From positions 1-64,000 of the forward strand of contig NZ_JXST01000035.1 in the NCBI RefSeq assembly GCF_000878195.1: 64,000 nt of DNA, in the 5' to 3' direction. Below are positions 44,559 to 53,284 of this stretch, piece after piece. The notes beneath the pieces are model-generated. The model had not been told where the DNA came from. It made no database searches and saw nothing but the letters and a program-made list of their open reading frames with translations. The position numbers and the translations under genes were made by a program. The stretch's first letter is position 1. The number at the start of each line of letters is the position of its first letter. The DNA is from Mycolicibacterium llatzerense (GTDB taxonomy: Bacteria > Actinomycetota > Actinomycetes > Mycobacteriales > Mycobacteriaceae).

Positions 44559-46289
44559 ATGACGACTGACACCGAGCTCAGAGCAACCGCGCGCCGGCGC
44601 GTCCAGATGGACCACGACCATCCCCGCTACAAGTGGGTGGTGCTGTCCAACACCACGCTGGGCATCCTGCTGGCCTCGATCAACGCGTCGATCGTGCTGA
44701 TCTCGCTGCCGGCCATCTTCCGGGGCATCGGGTTGAACCCGCTGGCGCCGGGCAACGTCAGCTACCTGCTGTGGATGCTGATGGGCTACCTCGTGGTGAC
44801 GGCCGTGCTGGTGGTGCCGTTCGGCCGCCTCGGTGACATGTACGGCCGGGTCCGGATCTACAACATCGGTTTCGTCGTCTTCACCTTCGCTGCGGTTGCG
44901 TTGTCATTCGATCCGTTCCATCTCGGCGGCGGTGCGGTGTGGCTCATCGCCTGGCGCGTGATTCAGGGCATCGGTGGCGCCATGCTGATGGCGTCGTCGT
45001 CGGCGATCCTCACCGACGCCTTCCCCGCCAACCAGCGCGGCATGGCACTCGGCGTGAACATGGTTGCCGCCGTTGCAGGTTCGTTCCTCGGTCTGTTGAT
45101 CGGCGGGTTCCTCTCGGAGTGGGAGTGGAAAGCCGTCTTCTGGGTCGGCGTCCCGATCGGCATCATCGGCACCATCTGGAGCTACCGCTCGCTGCATGAA
45201 TTGGGCTCTCGCACGCCGGGCCGGATGGACTGGGCCGGCACCGCGACGTTCGGCGTCGGTCTGACGGTGCTGCTGCTCGGCATCACGTATGGCATTCAGC
45301 CGTACGGCAATTCGCCGACGGGCTGGACCAACCCCGCGGTGCTGGGATCGATCGGCGTCGGCTTGCTGCTGTTGGTCGCGTTCTGCGTCGTCGAGCTCAA
45401 GGTCGAGTCGCCGATGGTCGATATGCGGCTGTTCAAATCGGCCACGTTCGGCATGGGCAACCTGGCCGGCCTGATGTCGTCGGTGGGCCGCGGTGGGCTG
45501 CAGTTCATGTTGATCATCTGGCTGCAGGGCATCTGGCTGCCACTGCACGGCTACGACTTCGAGTCCACCCCGCTCTGGGCGGGAATCTACCTGCTGCCCG
45601 CCACGGTCGGTTTCCTGGTGGCGGCGCCCGTCGCCGGTACCCTCTCGGACCGGCTGGGTGCCCGGCCCCTGGCGGTCGGCGGCATGCTGCTGATGGCGGC
45701 GACTTTCGTTGCCCTGCTGATGATCCCGGTCAATTTTGCCTACTGGCAGTTCGCCCTGCTGGTGTTCCTCAACGGTGTCGGCGGCGGCATCTTCACCGCG
45801 CCCAATGCGGCGGCCATCATGTCGAGCGTGCCGGCCGCGCAGCGGGGCGCGGCATCGGGCGTCCGGTCGACGTTCTTCAACGCCGGCAACTCACTGTCGA
45901 TCGGTATCTTCTTCTCCCTCATGATCGTGGGGCTGGCCAACACGTTGCCGTCCGCACTATCCAGCGGCCTTCAGCAGCAAGGGGTTTCGGCTGACGTCGC
46001 GCACCAGGTGGCCGAACTGCCGCCGGTGGGCAGCCTGTTTGCGGCCTTCCTCGGCTACAACCCGATCGGCGAATTGCTGGCCCCGTTCCATGCCTTGCAG
46101 CAGCCCGGCGTCAACGCCGCCACGCTGACCGGCCAGTCGTTCTTCCCGCAGTTGATCACCGAACCGTTCCACTCCGGACTGGCCGTGGTGTTCGGCGCGG
46201 CGGCGATCATGATGCTGCTCGGCGCGGTGGCGTCGATGTTCAATCCAGGCACCTACGCCACGGAGCCCGGCGCCGACAACGAGGCCTGA
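44559..46289 (+). CDS. DHA2-family (14-helix) drug exporter
   Basis: A 576-residue proton-coupled exporter with about 14 helices. The helix 2-3 motif is GRLGDMYGRVRIY, and helix 5 has the antiporter motif C (NMVAAVAGSFLGLLIGGFL, a GxxxGPxxGG variant). A large loop between the last helices (residues 465-530) is longer than usual. Substrate unknown; the family exports drugs, dyes and lipids. ATG 44559. Divergent from thiC. Confidence 0.9.
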   Translation: MTTDTELRATARRRVQMDHDHPRYKWVVLSNTTLGILLASINASIVLISLPAIFRGIGLNPLAPGNVSYLLWMLMGYLVVTAVLVVPFGRLGDMYGRVRIYNIGFVVFTFAAVALSFDPFHLGGGAVWLIAWRVIQGIGGAMLMASSSAILTDAFPANQRGMALGVNMVAAVAGSFLGLLIGGFLSEWEWKAVFWVGVPIGIIGTIWSYRSLHELGSRTPGRMDWAGTATFGVGLTVLLLGITYGIQPYGNSPTGWTNPAVLGSIGVGLLLLVAFCVVELKVESPMVDMRLFKSATFGMGNLAGLMSSVGRGGLQFMLIIWLQGIWLPLHGYDFESTPLWAGIYLLPATVGFLVAAPVAGTLSDRLGARPLAVGGMLLMAATFVALLMIPVNFAYWQFALLVFLNGVGGGIFTAPNAAAIMSSVPAAQRGAASGVRSTFFNAGNSLSIGIFFSLMIVGLANTLPSALSSGLQQQGVSADVAHQVAELPPVGSLFAAFLGYNPIGELLAPFHALQQPGVNAATLTGQSFFPQLITEPFHSGLAVVFGAAAIMMLLGAVASMFNPGTYATEPGADNEA

Positions 46290-46301
46290 TTTCCCCACCG
46301 C

Positions 46302-46358
46302 CGAATGGCCACTTAGAGCACGGAATCTGACAGAAGCCGTGCTCTAAGTGGCCATTCG
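46302..46358. repeat. Perfect 22-bp inverted repeat downstream of the DHA2 gene
   Basis: CGAATGGCCACTTAGAGCACGG (46302-46323) and its exact complement (46337-46358) enclose a 13-nt spacer, 12 bp after the MFS stop. The RNA would be a very stable hairpin, but no T-tract follows. It may be a terminator of the mycobacterial L-shaped kind or a copy of a dispersed palindromic repeat. Confidence 0.8.
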
Positions 46359-46382
46359 TCGCTGGTCAGGGCGACGGCCGTG

Positions 46383-46423
46383 ACTGTGCCATTGACAAAT
46401 GGCACAGTTGGTGGTGCTCTAGT
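46383..46423 (+). promoter_or_regulatory. Operator and promoter of the esterase-SDR-ferritin-BVMO operon
   Basis: ACTGTGCCATT (46383-46393) and AATGGCACAGT (46398-46408) form a perfect 11-bp inverted repeat with a 4-nt spacer. The -35-like TTGACA (46392-46397) lies in its centre, and TCTAGT (46418-46423) can serve as -10 just before GTG 46428. The layout fits a repressor operator that masks the -35 region. The 20-bp spacing is longer than usual, so promoter assignment is less sure than the palindrome. Confidence 0.6.
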
Positions 46424-46427
46424 CGGC

Positions 46428-47417
46428 GTGACGGAAACTGACCGGGCAACGCTGCCCGAGGTACCAAGCCGCGCAACGTTGCGCTCGACGCTCTCGGCCA
46501 CGGTGGCCCGCCTGACCCTGGGCAATCTGACCAGCGTCATCCCCATGAACCAGCCCGGTGTCTGGTTCGGGCGCGGGCTGATCGCCACCATCATGGAGAC
46601 CTTCGGTTCCATGCCCGGCGGCACCAGGATCATCCCGGTTCGTACGCCCGACATGCGAGGCGAATGGGTGCTGGGCCCGGGGGTGGAATTCGGCAGCCGT
46701 GCAGGCTATTACGTGCACGGCAGTGCGTATGTCATCTGCTCGGCGCGTACCCACCGCAAGCTGGTGGCGCGCTTGTCCGAGGCGACCGGCCTGCCGATGT
46801 TCGTGGTGGACTACCGACTGGCCCCCGAGCACCGCTTCCCGACCGCGGCCGAGGACGTCGAAGCCGGCTACCGGTGGCTGCTGTCGGAAGGCTATGCGGC
46901 CTCCGACATCGTCATGGGCGCCGACTCGGCCGGCGGCCACCTCACCTGCGACATGCTGCTGGCGCACGCCGGCGACGCGGACTTCCGGCCCGCGGGCGTG
47001 GTGCTGTTCTCTCCGCTGATCGACGTGACGCTCGGGCTCGCGATGGAGCAGGAGAAGGCGACGTACCGCGATCCGGCGATGTCGGCCACCGCGGCCGCGC
47101 GCATGGTCGGGCTGTACACCCAGGGGCAGAACCTGGCCGATCCGCGCCTGCGGCTCGACTTCGCGAAAGCGGACCTGTTGCCGCCCATGCTGATTCAGGT
47201 CGGTGGTTTCGAGATGCTGCGCGCCGACGCCCGCTACCTCGACGCGGTACTGCGCCGGGCCGGTGGCGCCAGCACTCTCGAGGTCTGGCCGGGCATGGTT
47301 CACGTCTTCCAGGCACTGCCGCGTCTGGCGCCCGAAGCCGCACCGGCACTGCGCCGTGCCGCGGCCTTCATCGCCGATGCCTACAAGCGATCCGACGAAC
47401 TCGAAGAGGTGTGCTGA
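46428..47417 (+). CDS. HSL-family esterase/lipase
   Basis: A 329-residue alpha/beta hydrolase. The oxyanion segment is VHGSAYVICS, where most HSL enzymes have HGGG; nucleophile GADSAGG near residue 165; Asp near 265; His in GMVHVFQ near 290. The triad is intact. It begins at GTG 46428 close to the -10 box and overlaps the SDR start by 1 nt. First gene of a four-gene operon that resembles the lipR-sadH-mymA set of M. tuberculosis in enzyme types, not necessarily in function. Confidence 0.86.
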   Translation: MTETDRATLPEVPSRATLRSTLSATVARLTLGNLTSVIPMNQPGVWFGRGLIATIMETFGSMPGGTRIIPVRTPDMRGEWVLGPGVEFGSRAGYYVHGSAYVICSARTHRKLVARLSEATGLPMFVVDYRLAPEHRFPTAAEDVEAGYRWLLSEGYAASDIVMGADSAGGHLTCDMLLAHAGDADFRPAGVVLFSPLIDVTLGLAMEQEKATYRDPAMSATAAARMVGLYTQGQNLADPRLRLDFAKADLLPPMLIQVGGFEMLRADARYLDAVLRRAGGASTLEVWPGMVHVFQALPRLAPEAAPALRRAAAFIADAYKRSDELEEVC

Positions 47418-48274
47418 TGATCGGCATCGACGCGATACTCAATGTCTTTCGCGGCCAACGCCGCTCGGACAAGGCGAAGGCGGTGGTCACCGGCGCCGGC
47501 AGCGGTATCGGGCGGTCATTCGCCCTCGAACTCGCCCGGCGCGGTGGGGAGATCATCTGCGCGGATATCAGCATGGAGCGGGCGCAGGAAACGGTGGCGT
47601 TGATCGGCCAGCTGCCGACCGGCAAGGGCCACGCCGTGCAGTGCGACGTCGCCGACCGCACCGCCATCGAGCTGCTGGCCAAGCAGTCGCAGGAGATTTT
47701 CGGCGGCGCACCAACCCTGGTGATCAACAACGCCGGCGTCGGTATCGGTGGAAAACCGGTGGGCGACATCGGCTTCGAGGACTGGGACTGGGCACTCGGC
47801 ATCAACCTGTGGGGCGTGGTGTACGGCTGTGAGGTCTTCACCCCGCTGCTGCGCGAGGCCGGCAAGGGCGGCATCATCAACGTGGCCTCGGCCGCCGGGT
47901 TCGCCGCCGCACCGTCGATGGCGGCCTACAACGTCTCCAAGGCCGGCGTCATGTCGCTGTCCGAAACGTTGTCGGCGGAATTGAACGGCACAGGCGTCGC
48001 GGTGACGGTGCTGTGTCCCACCTTCGTGAAGACGAATGTCGCGCGAGACGGGCGCATCACGCCAGGATCGTCGAACCTCGCCGAGCAGCTCATGCGATGG
48101 ACCGGGTTGTCGCCCGACAACGTCGCCGCCCGCACGCTCGACGCGCACGACGGCGGCAGGCTGTACGTGGTACCGCAGTTCGACGCGAACGTCATCTGGC
48201 ACCTCAAACGACATTTCCCCGCGCTGTACACCCATGGCGCCGGACTGCTGAACCGAATCCTTCCCGAGAACTGA
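47417..48274 (+). CDS. Short-chain dehydrogenase/reductase
   Basis: A 285-residue classical SDR with VVTGAGSGIGRSFALELARRG (nucleotide loop near residue 24), a CDVAD acidic region, NNAGVG near 110, catalytic Ser in VASAAGF and YNVSKAG (YxxxK) near 178. Probable NAD(P)-dependent alcohol/ketone oxidoreductase. TGATG junction with the esterase, and 12 bp before the ferritin-like gene. Combined with the BVMO downstream, oxidation of a secondary alcohol to a ketone, then to an ester cleaved by the esterase, is a reasonable inferred route. Confidence 0.88.
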   Translation: MIGIDAILNVFRGQRRSDKAKAVVTGAGSGIGRSFALELARRGGEIICADISMERAQETVALIGQLPTGKGHAVQCDVADRTAIELLAKQSQEIFGGAPTLVINNAGVGIGGKPVGDIGFEDWDWALGINLWGVVYGCEVFTPLLREAGKGGIINVASAAGFAAAPSMAAYNVSKAGVMSLSETLSAELNGTGVAVTVLCPTFVKTNVARDGRITPGSSNLAEQLMRWTGLSPDNVAARTLDAHDGGRLYVVPQFDANVIWHLKRHFPALYTHGAGLLNRILPEN

Positions 48275-48286
48275 AAGGAACCGATC

Positions 48287-49207
48287 ATGGCAATGGATCT
48301 CGATGAGATGCTGCAGAAGATCAAGGACAAGCAGTGGGCCCTGGCCGACATCGACTGGGATGCACCGGGAGCCGAGCTGATCGAGCCCGACCTGTGGGCC
48401 AAGCTCAAGCCGTTCATGACCGACCTGATGTGGATCGAGAACGTCGGCGCCCGTGGTTTCGCCGCGCTCGCCAAGAAGGCCCCGACCCCGACGCTGAAGA
48501 GCATCTACGAGCACTTCCACGCCGAGGAGCAGAAGCACGCCAACGCCGAGCTCGCGCTGATGCGACGTTGGGGCATGCTCGACAACGACGAGGTCCCGCC
48601 GCCCAGCGTCAATGTGCAGCTGGTGATCACGTGGCTGGACAAGTTCGCGGACGGGATGGCCTTGTCGATCCTCGGCACCGTCATCCCGATGCTGGAAGTG
48701 GCGCTGGACGGTGCGCTCATCAAATTCATCACCGAAGAGGTCAGAGATCCGGTGGCGCAGGAGGTTTTCAAGCGCATCAACTCCGACGAATCCCGCCATC
48801 TCGCAGTCGATTTCGAGGTGATGGACATCCTGGGGCATGCCGGTACGCGCAAGCTCCTGGTCGACTTCGTCGGCAGCTGGATGAACCCGGCGCTGGTCAT
48901 CGGCACGTTGAGCTACTTCCCCTTGCTCAACAAGATGCGCGACAACATCGTGGCCATGGGCGTCAACGAGGAGCGGCTGTACCAGGCGATGCGCCGCTTC
49001 CGGAGTGTCGGTGAGCGAAGTGAATTCGTGCACCGGGTGCCGATGTACCGGTTCATCTCGTGGCACAGCAAGAAGGTGATCGACCGCAGCTCGAAGTACC
49101 ACTGGCTGGCGGACTCGCTGGTGAAGGTGACGGGCGTGATCCCGATGCCGCTGGTGCGTTACACACCGACCTGGTCGGACGAGATGACCTACGAGCCGGT
49201 GGCCTGA
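48287..49207 (+). CDS. Ferritin-like diiron protein
   Basis: A 306-residue helical protein with a full diiron ligand set in ferritin/oxygenase order: Glu51 (WIEN), Glu81-x-x-His84 (EEQKH), Glu137 (MLEVA) and Glu168-x-x-His171 (DESRH). The N- and C-terminal extensions are longer than in ferritins, so an O2-activating oxidase/hydroxylase is more likely than iron storage. Ribosome-binding site AAGGA lies 8 nt before the ATG. Third gene of the operon, 2 bp before the BVMO. Substrate unknown. Confidence 0.78.
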   Translation: MAMDLDEMLQKIKDKQWALADIDWDAPGAELIEPDLWAKLKPFMTDLMWIENVGARGFAALAKKAPTPTLKSIYEHFHAEEQKHANAELALMRRWGMLDNDEVPPPSVNVQLVITWLDKFADGMALSILGTVIPMLEVALDGALIKFITEEVRDPVAQEVFKRINSDESRHLAVDFEVMDILGHAGTRKLLVDFVGSWMNPALVIGTLSYFPLLNKMRDNIVAMGVNEERLYQAMRRFRSVGERSEFVHRVPMYRFISWHSKKVIDRSSKYHWLADSLVKVTGVIPMPLVRYTPTWSDEMTYEPVA

Positions 49208-49209
49208 TC

Positions 49210-50694
49210 ATGACCATTTCCACAGCCATCATCGGTGCCGGGTTCGCCGGTATCGGCGCCGCCATCCGGCTGAAAGACCAGGGCATCACCGATTTCGAGA
49301 TTTTCGAACGCGGCACCCGGGTCGGCGGCACCTGGCGCGACAACACGTATCCCGGTGCGGCGTGCGACATTCCGTCGCGCCTGTACTCCTACAGCTTCGC
49401 GCCGAACCCGGACTGGTCGCACACCTACTCCGGCAGTGACGAAATCCTCGGGTACATCGACAGCATGGTCGAATCCTCGGGCATCGCAGCGCATATCCGG
49501 TTCGGCCACAACGTGACCGGCCTCGAGTATGACGAGGTGGCGGGGGAGTGGACCGTCAACTTCGAGGGTCGCGAACCGGTCCAGGCGCGCACCGTCATCG
49601 TCGCCTCGGGTCCGTTGGCGAACTGCAGCTTCCCGAAGATCACGGGCATCGAGACCTACGAAGGTCACAAGATCCACAGCGCCCGTTGGGATCACGACTA
49701 TGACTTCACCGGCAAGAAGGTCGCGGTAGTCGGTACCGGTGCGAGCGCCGTGCAGATCATCCCGGAGCTCGTCAAGGTTGCCGATTCGGTCAAGGTCTTC
49801 CAGCGCACGCCCGGCTGGGTGCTGCCGAAGCCGAACGCGTCGACCGGTGGCTGGCTGAAGCAGCTCTACCGGAACGTCCCGCTGGCCGAGAAAGTGGCTC
49901 GCTCGGTCTGGTTCTGGGGGCACGAATCGGTCGCTCTCGGCGTGGTGTGGGACACCCCGCTCACCAGGGTTGTAGAGGCCGCGAGCTTGGCCAATCTACG
50001 CCTGCAGGTGAAGGATTCGTGGCTTCGCCGGCAATTGAAGCCGGACTTCTCGGCCGGCTGCAAACGGCTGCTGATGACCAGCGACTACTACCCGGCACTG
50101 CAGGCGGATAACTGCAAGTTGATCACGTGGCCCATTGCCCGGTTGTCGCCCAAGGGAATTCGGACCGTCGAAGGCATCGAGCACCAGTTCGACGCCATCG
50201 TGTTCGCCACCGGCTTCGAGGTGTCGAAGGCCGGCACTCCAATTCCGATCACGGGTATCGACGGCCGGGACCTGGCGTCGGAGTGGAGCCGGGGCGCGTA
50301 CGCCTACCGCAGCGTCGCGGTATCCGGTTATCCCAACCTGTATTTCACCTTCGGACCCAACTCCGGCCCCGGCCACAGCTCGGCGCTGGTGTACATGGAG
50401 GCGCAGATCGACTACATCGTCGAGGCGATCTCCAAGCTGCTGCAGTTCGGCTGGAAGTCGCTCGACGTGCGGCCCGAGGTACAGGCCCGCTACAACGAGG
50501 ACATCCAGCAGCGGCTGCAGTCCACGACGTGGAACTCCGGCTGCCAGAGCTGGTACCTGACCGACGACGGCTTCAACGCGACGATGTTCCCGGGGTTCGC
50601 CACCCAGTACGTCAACCAGTTGAAGGCGGTCAATCTGCACGACTTCAAGATCACTGCTGAGCAGACCAGCGGTGCCTCGATCCTGACCGCATAG
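49210..50694 (+). CDS. Flavin-containing (Baeyer-Villiger type) monooxygenase
   Basis: A 494-residue class B monooxygenase. FAD fold IIGAGFAGIGAAIRLKDQG, fingerprint YEGHKIHSARWDHD near residue 150 (aromatic-x-G-x3-H-x3-W-D), NADPH fold GTGASAVQIIPELV near 178, and ATGFEV near 335. It differs clearly from the other BVMO in this window. ATG 49210 is 2 bp after the ferritin-like gene. The stop overlaps the -10 box of the merR gene. Confidence 0.9.
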   Translation: MTISTAIIGAGFAGIGAAIRLKDQGITDFEIFERGTRVGGTWRDNTYPGAACDIPSRLYSYSFAPNPDWSHTYSGSDEILGYIDSMVESSGIAAHIRFGHNVTGLEYDEVAGEWTVNFEGREPVQARTVIVASGPLANCSFPKITGIETYEGHKIHSARWDHDYDFTGKKVAVVGTGASAVQIIPELVKVADSVKVFQRTPGWVLPKPNASTGGWLKQLYRNVPLAEKVARSVWFWGHESVALGVVWDTPLTRVVEAASLANLRLQVKDSWLRRQLKPDFSAGCKRLLMTSDYYPALQADNCKLITWPIARLSPKGIRTVEGIEHQFDAIVFATGFEVSKAGTPIPITGIDGRDLASEWSRGAYAYRSVAVSGYPNLYFTFGPNSGPGHSSALVYMEAQIDYIVEAISKLLQFGWKSLDVRPEVQARYNEDIQQRLQSTTWNSGCQSWYLTDDGFNATMFPGFATQYVNQLKAVNLHDFKITAEQTSGASILTA

Positions 50695-50703
50695 AATCCG
50701 CTG

Positions 50704-51474
50704 GTGGCTGAGTACCGGATCGACGACCTCGCACGCGAAGCGGGGACGACAACCCGGAACGTCCGCGTCTACCAGGAGAGCGGCCTGCTGCCCCGGCCTC
50801 AGCGCCGGGGCCGGGTCGCGATCTACACGGATCGGCACCTGAGCCAGTTGCAGGCGATCGTCCGGCTGCTCAGCGAGGGCTTCACCGTCAAGCACATTCT
50901 GAAGTTCATCACCGGCCTGCAGCGCGGCGAGGGACTGGTCGAGGTGCTGGACCTGGCGGAGCTCGAAGAGCTGGTGATCTCGCCGTGGTCGAATCCGCAG
51001 ACGCAGACCATGACGCGCGAAGAGCTGGAGATGCAGCTCGGCCGGCTGGACGGTGCGACGCTGAAACGGCTGGTCGCCGGCGGCATCATCGAGTCGACGG
51101 ACGACAAGGACTCGTTCCTGGTGCCCGACCGTCGGGTGATCGACGACTTCGCCCGGCTCATCTCCCGAGGCATGCCGTTGGCGGCGATCCTGAAGACCAC
51201 CACGGCCGTCGACAAGAAGCTCGACGACGCGGCCCGCGCCATGACCCGCGCGGGACACACCGAGGTGGTCCGGCAACGGGGGACGGGCTGGTATCCCAGC
51301 AATGACGTCGAACTTGCCTGGGCTGCCGACCTGATCGACGCCATGCGGCGGGTATCCCGCCGTTCCGCACACGCTAGCCTTGACCGCGCGTTAGATGAAG
51401 CGGTGCGTGCCGAGCTTCGGCAGTACCAGCAGGAGGCCAAGGACCAGGAGGCTCCTGCCGAGCGGAAGGCGTGA
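50704..51474 (+). CDS. MerR-family regulator
   Basis: A 256-residue regulator. The N-terminal winged helix is typical (YRIDDLAREAGTTTRNVRVYQESGLLPRPQRRGR), followed by a helix (LSEGFTVKHI) and a long C-terminal effector-binding region without conserved Cys, so it is not a metal sensor of the MerR/CueR kind. TAGAAT (50692-50697), which includes the BVMO stop, lies 6 nt before GTG 50704: a leaderless promoter of its own. Probably controls the upstream operon or the coiled-coil gene. Confidence 0.86.
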   Translation: MAEYRIDDLAREAGTTTRNVRVYQESGLLPRPQRRGRVAIYTDRHLSQLQAIVRLLSEGFTVKHILKFITGLQRGEGLVEVLDLAELEELVISPWSNPQTQTMTREELEMQLGRLDGATLKRLVAGGIIESTDDKDSFLVPDRRVIDDFARLISRGMPLAAILKTTTAVDKKLDDAARAMTRAGHTEVVRQRGTGWYPSNDVELAWAADLIDAMRRVSRRSAHASLDRALDEAVRAELRQYQQEAKDQEAPAERKA

Positions 51475-51477
51475 GTG

Positions 51478-51864
51478 ATGGCGCGGGCGAACAAGCACGA
51501 GCAGGCTCCAGGCAAGCCCAGGCGCGGGCCGAGGACGCTCATCCAAGCGGTGTTCGCGTTGATGGAGGACGTAGCCGAGCTACGTAAGTCGGCTCAGTTC
51601 ATCGCGGAGAATATAGCCGAGCTGAGCGTGAGCGCTGCGGGCATCGACCGGCACGCGGAACTGATCGCCAGCCAGATCACCAGCCTGACCGAGGCCGCGG
51701 CCGGTATCGACACCTCCGCCGAGAAGATCGCCTTCGGTGCCAATTCGATCGCCGCCACGCTGCCGAGTCTGCAGCGGCTCGCCGAAGTCGTCGAACCGCT
51801 GGACAACACGGTGGCGCGGCTCGGGTGGTTCGTCGACCGGATTCCGGGCGGAAAACGTAGCTAG
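51478..51864 (+). CDS. Small amphipathic helical protein
   Basis: A 128-residue protein. After a basic N-terminus (KHEQAPGKPRRGPR) it consists of regular amphipathic helices with recurring IAENIAELSVSAAGIDRHAELI and ITSLTEAAAGIDTSAEKI units of about 21 residues, suggesting coiled-coil assembly or phasin-like surface binding. No membrane helix. It starts 3 bp after the merR stop with GGAAGG as ribosome-binding site and is cotranscribed with merR. Family not recognised. Confidence 0.7.
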   Translation: MARANKHEQAPGKPRRGPRTLIQAVFALMEDVAELRKSAQFIAENIAELSVSAAGIDRHAELIASQITSLTEAAAGIDTSAEKIAFGANSIAATLPSLQRLAEVVEPLDNTVARLGWFVDRIPGGKRS

Positions 51865-51964
51865 TCGTCAATTCTTGTTCTGGCAGAACGGAATTCGTCC
51901 TGGGTCGTCAATTTCGATACCCGTGCCGCTCGGCTATTGCCACCCGCCGGACATCGGAGGAACG

Positions 51965-52009
51965 TATATCGGTGGACCGGCGGCGCCGCTGGGGCGCTGC
52001 CCCGATATA
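51965..52009. repeat. TATATCGG inverted repeat upstream of the ABM gene
   Basis: TATATCGG (51965-51972) and CCGATATA (52002-52009) are perfect 8-bp complements 29 bp apart, the second just before the ribosome-binding site of the gene at 52025. Could be a two-site operator or a leader stem. The 160-bp gap has nothing else I can name. Confidence 0.4.
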
Positions 52010-52024
52010 TAGAGGGGGTGGGTC

Positions 52025-52645
52025 GTGTACGCACGCTCTACCACTATTCACGCACAGCCCTCGGCAATCGACGCAGGAGTGGCTCACCTCCGCGATGAAG
52101 TGATGCCCCAACTCCAAGAGCTCGAAGGGTTCGTCGGTATGTCGCTGCTCACCGATCGGGCGTCCGGGCGGTGCATCGCCACCACGGCATATGAGTCCGA
52201 AGAGGCCATGAAAGCCCTCGCTGAGCGGGTTCGGCCGATCCGCGCACGGGCCATCGAGATGTTCGGCGGCGCCGCGACCGTCGACGAGTGGGACATCGCC
52301 GTCATGCACCGCGCGCACCAAATTCCCGAGGGCGCGTGCGCGCGGGTGACCTGGGGACATGCCGATCCGGCGAACGCTGACGCCGCGATCGACTACTTCA
52401 GGTCGAACATCGTGCCCGACACCGAGGCACTCGAAGGCTTCTGCAGCGTCAGCCTGATGGTCGATCGGGCCACCGGCCGTGGCGTGTCCTGCACGACGTT
52501 CGACAGCCGGGAAGCCATGGCGCGCAACCGCGCTCAGGCTCAGACGATCAAAGAATCGCGACTGCCCGCAGCCGGCGCGACCGAGCTCGACGAGGGCGAG
52601 TTCGACGTGGCCTTCGCCCATCTGCGGGTGCCTGAACTGGTTTAG
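52025..52645 (+). CDS. Tandem ABM-like (dimeric alpha+beta barrel) protein
   Basis: A 206-residue protein made of two similar halves of about 100 residues. Corresponding segments are LQELEGFVGMSLLTDRASGRC with TTAYESEEAMKAL and TEALEGFCSVSLMVDRATGRG with TTFDSREAMARN. Each matches the antibiotic-biosynthesis-monooxygenase/heme-degrading ABM fold. The heme ligands of MhuD/IsdG types are not evident, so activity is open. GTG 52025 has AGGGGG 7 nt upstream. A decayed copy of the last part of this gene lies at 53285-53375. Confidence 0.76.
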   Translation: MYARSTTIHAQPSAIDAGVAHLRDEVMPQLQELEGFVGMSLLTDRASGRCIATTAYESEEAMKALAERVRPIRARAIEMFGGAATVDEWDIAVMHRAHQIPEGACARVTWGHADPANADAAIDYFRSNIVPDTEALEGFCSVSLMVDRATGRGVSCTTFDSREAMARNRAQAQTIKESRLPAAGATELDEGEFDVAFAHLRVPELV

Positions 52646-52816
52646 GCACAGGCGCCGAACCGACCCGAGGACCGGATCAGAACTGTGCCGGGTCGCGTTC
52701 GGCTGCCCCGTGGGTGCGAGCCAAGAATCTCCCAAGCGCCGGGCTGCATGCTTCATTCACAAGTCAGCAGCAGATCGACGACAGTGTCGACGACCAAGCA
52801 GAGAGGTTGAGTTCCC

Positions 52817-53140
52817 ATGACGCGACGAATCGCACGACTGGCCGCGGCGGCACTGTTGTCCAGCGGGATGAGTCTGGCCGCCTTCGGATTGAGCGCCGGC
52901 ACCGCCCAAGCAGAGCCCTCCTCGGGTACGTGGTGTCCGGGCCAGCCGGTCCCCGGAGGCTTCACCGAAGTTGACTGGGACTGGACGACCTGCCATCGGT
53001 ACAACTTGGTACACCGCGGAAACCCACCCCAGGTCGTTGGCATGACCGCGGAAGACGGCTGGTACGGGGGCCACCCCCACTATCGCTTGGTTGCGGGCGA
53101 GAACACCAACGCGACCTGCCAATTCTTGGGGTGCCCGTAG
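52817..53140 (+). CDS. Small secreted protein
   Basis: A 107-residue protein with a clear Sec signal peptide (RRIARLAAAALLSSG to AGTAQA, cleavage near residue 32) and a mature part of about 75 residues with four Cys (TWCPG, TTCHR, ATCQF, GCP) likely in two disulfides. It is rich in Trp, Tyr and Pro. Families of this type are common and uncharacterised in mycobacteria. Ribosome-binding site GAGAGG. The 171 bp before it contain no other gene I can see. Confidence 0.8.
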   Translation: MTRRIARLAAAALLSSGMSLAAFGLSAGTAQAEPSSGTWCPGQPVPGGFTEVDWDWTTCHRYNLVHRGNPPQVVGMTAEDGWYGGHPHYRLVAGENTNATCQFLGCP

Positions 53141-53284
53141 CTACGACCGGCAGGGCTGAGGACAACACGGTTTCCGACTCCAGTGCTACGTCGAGTGTGC
53201 GGGATTTGTACGCGGATTTCGTGGTTGAGCCTCGAAAGCTGCACACTCGGCGTAGGGGTGTCGCGAACATGACTAGCTGCCGCT

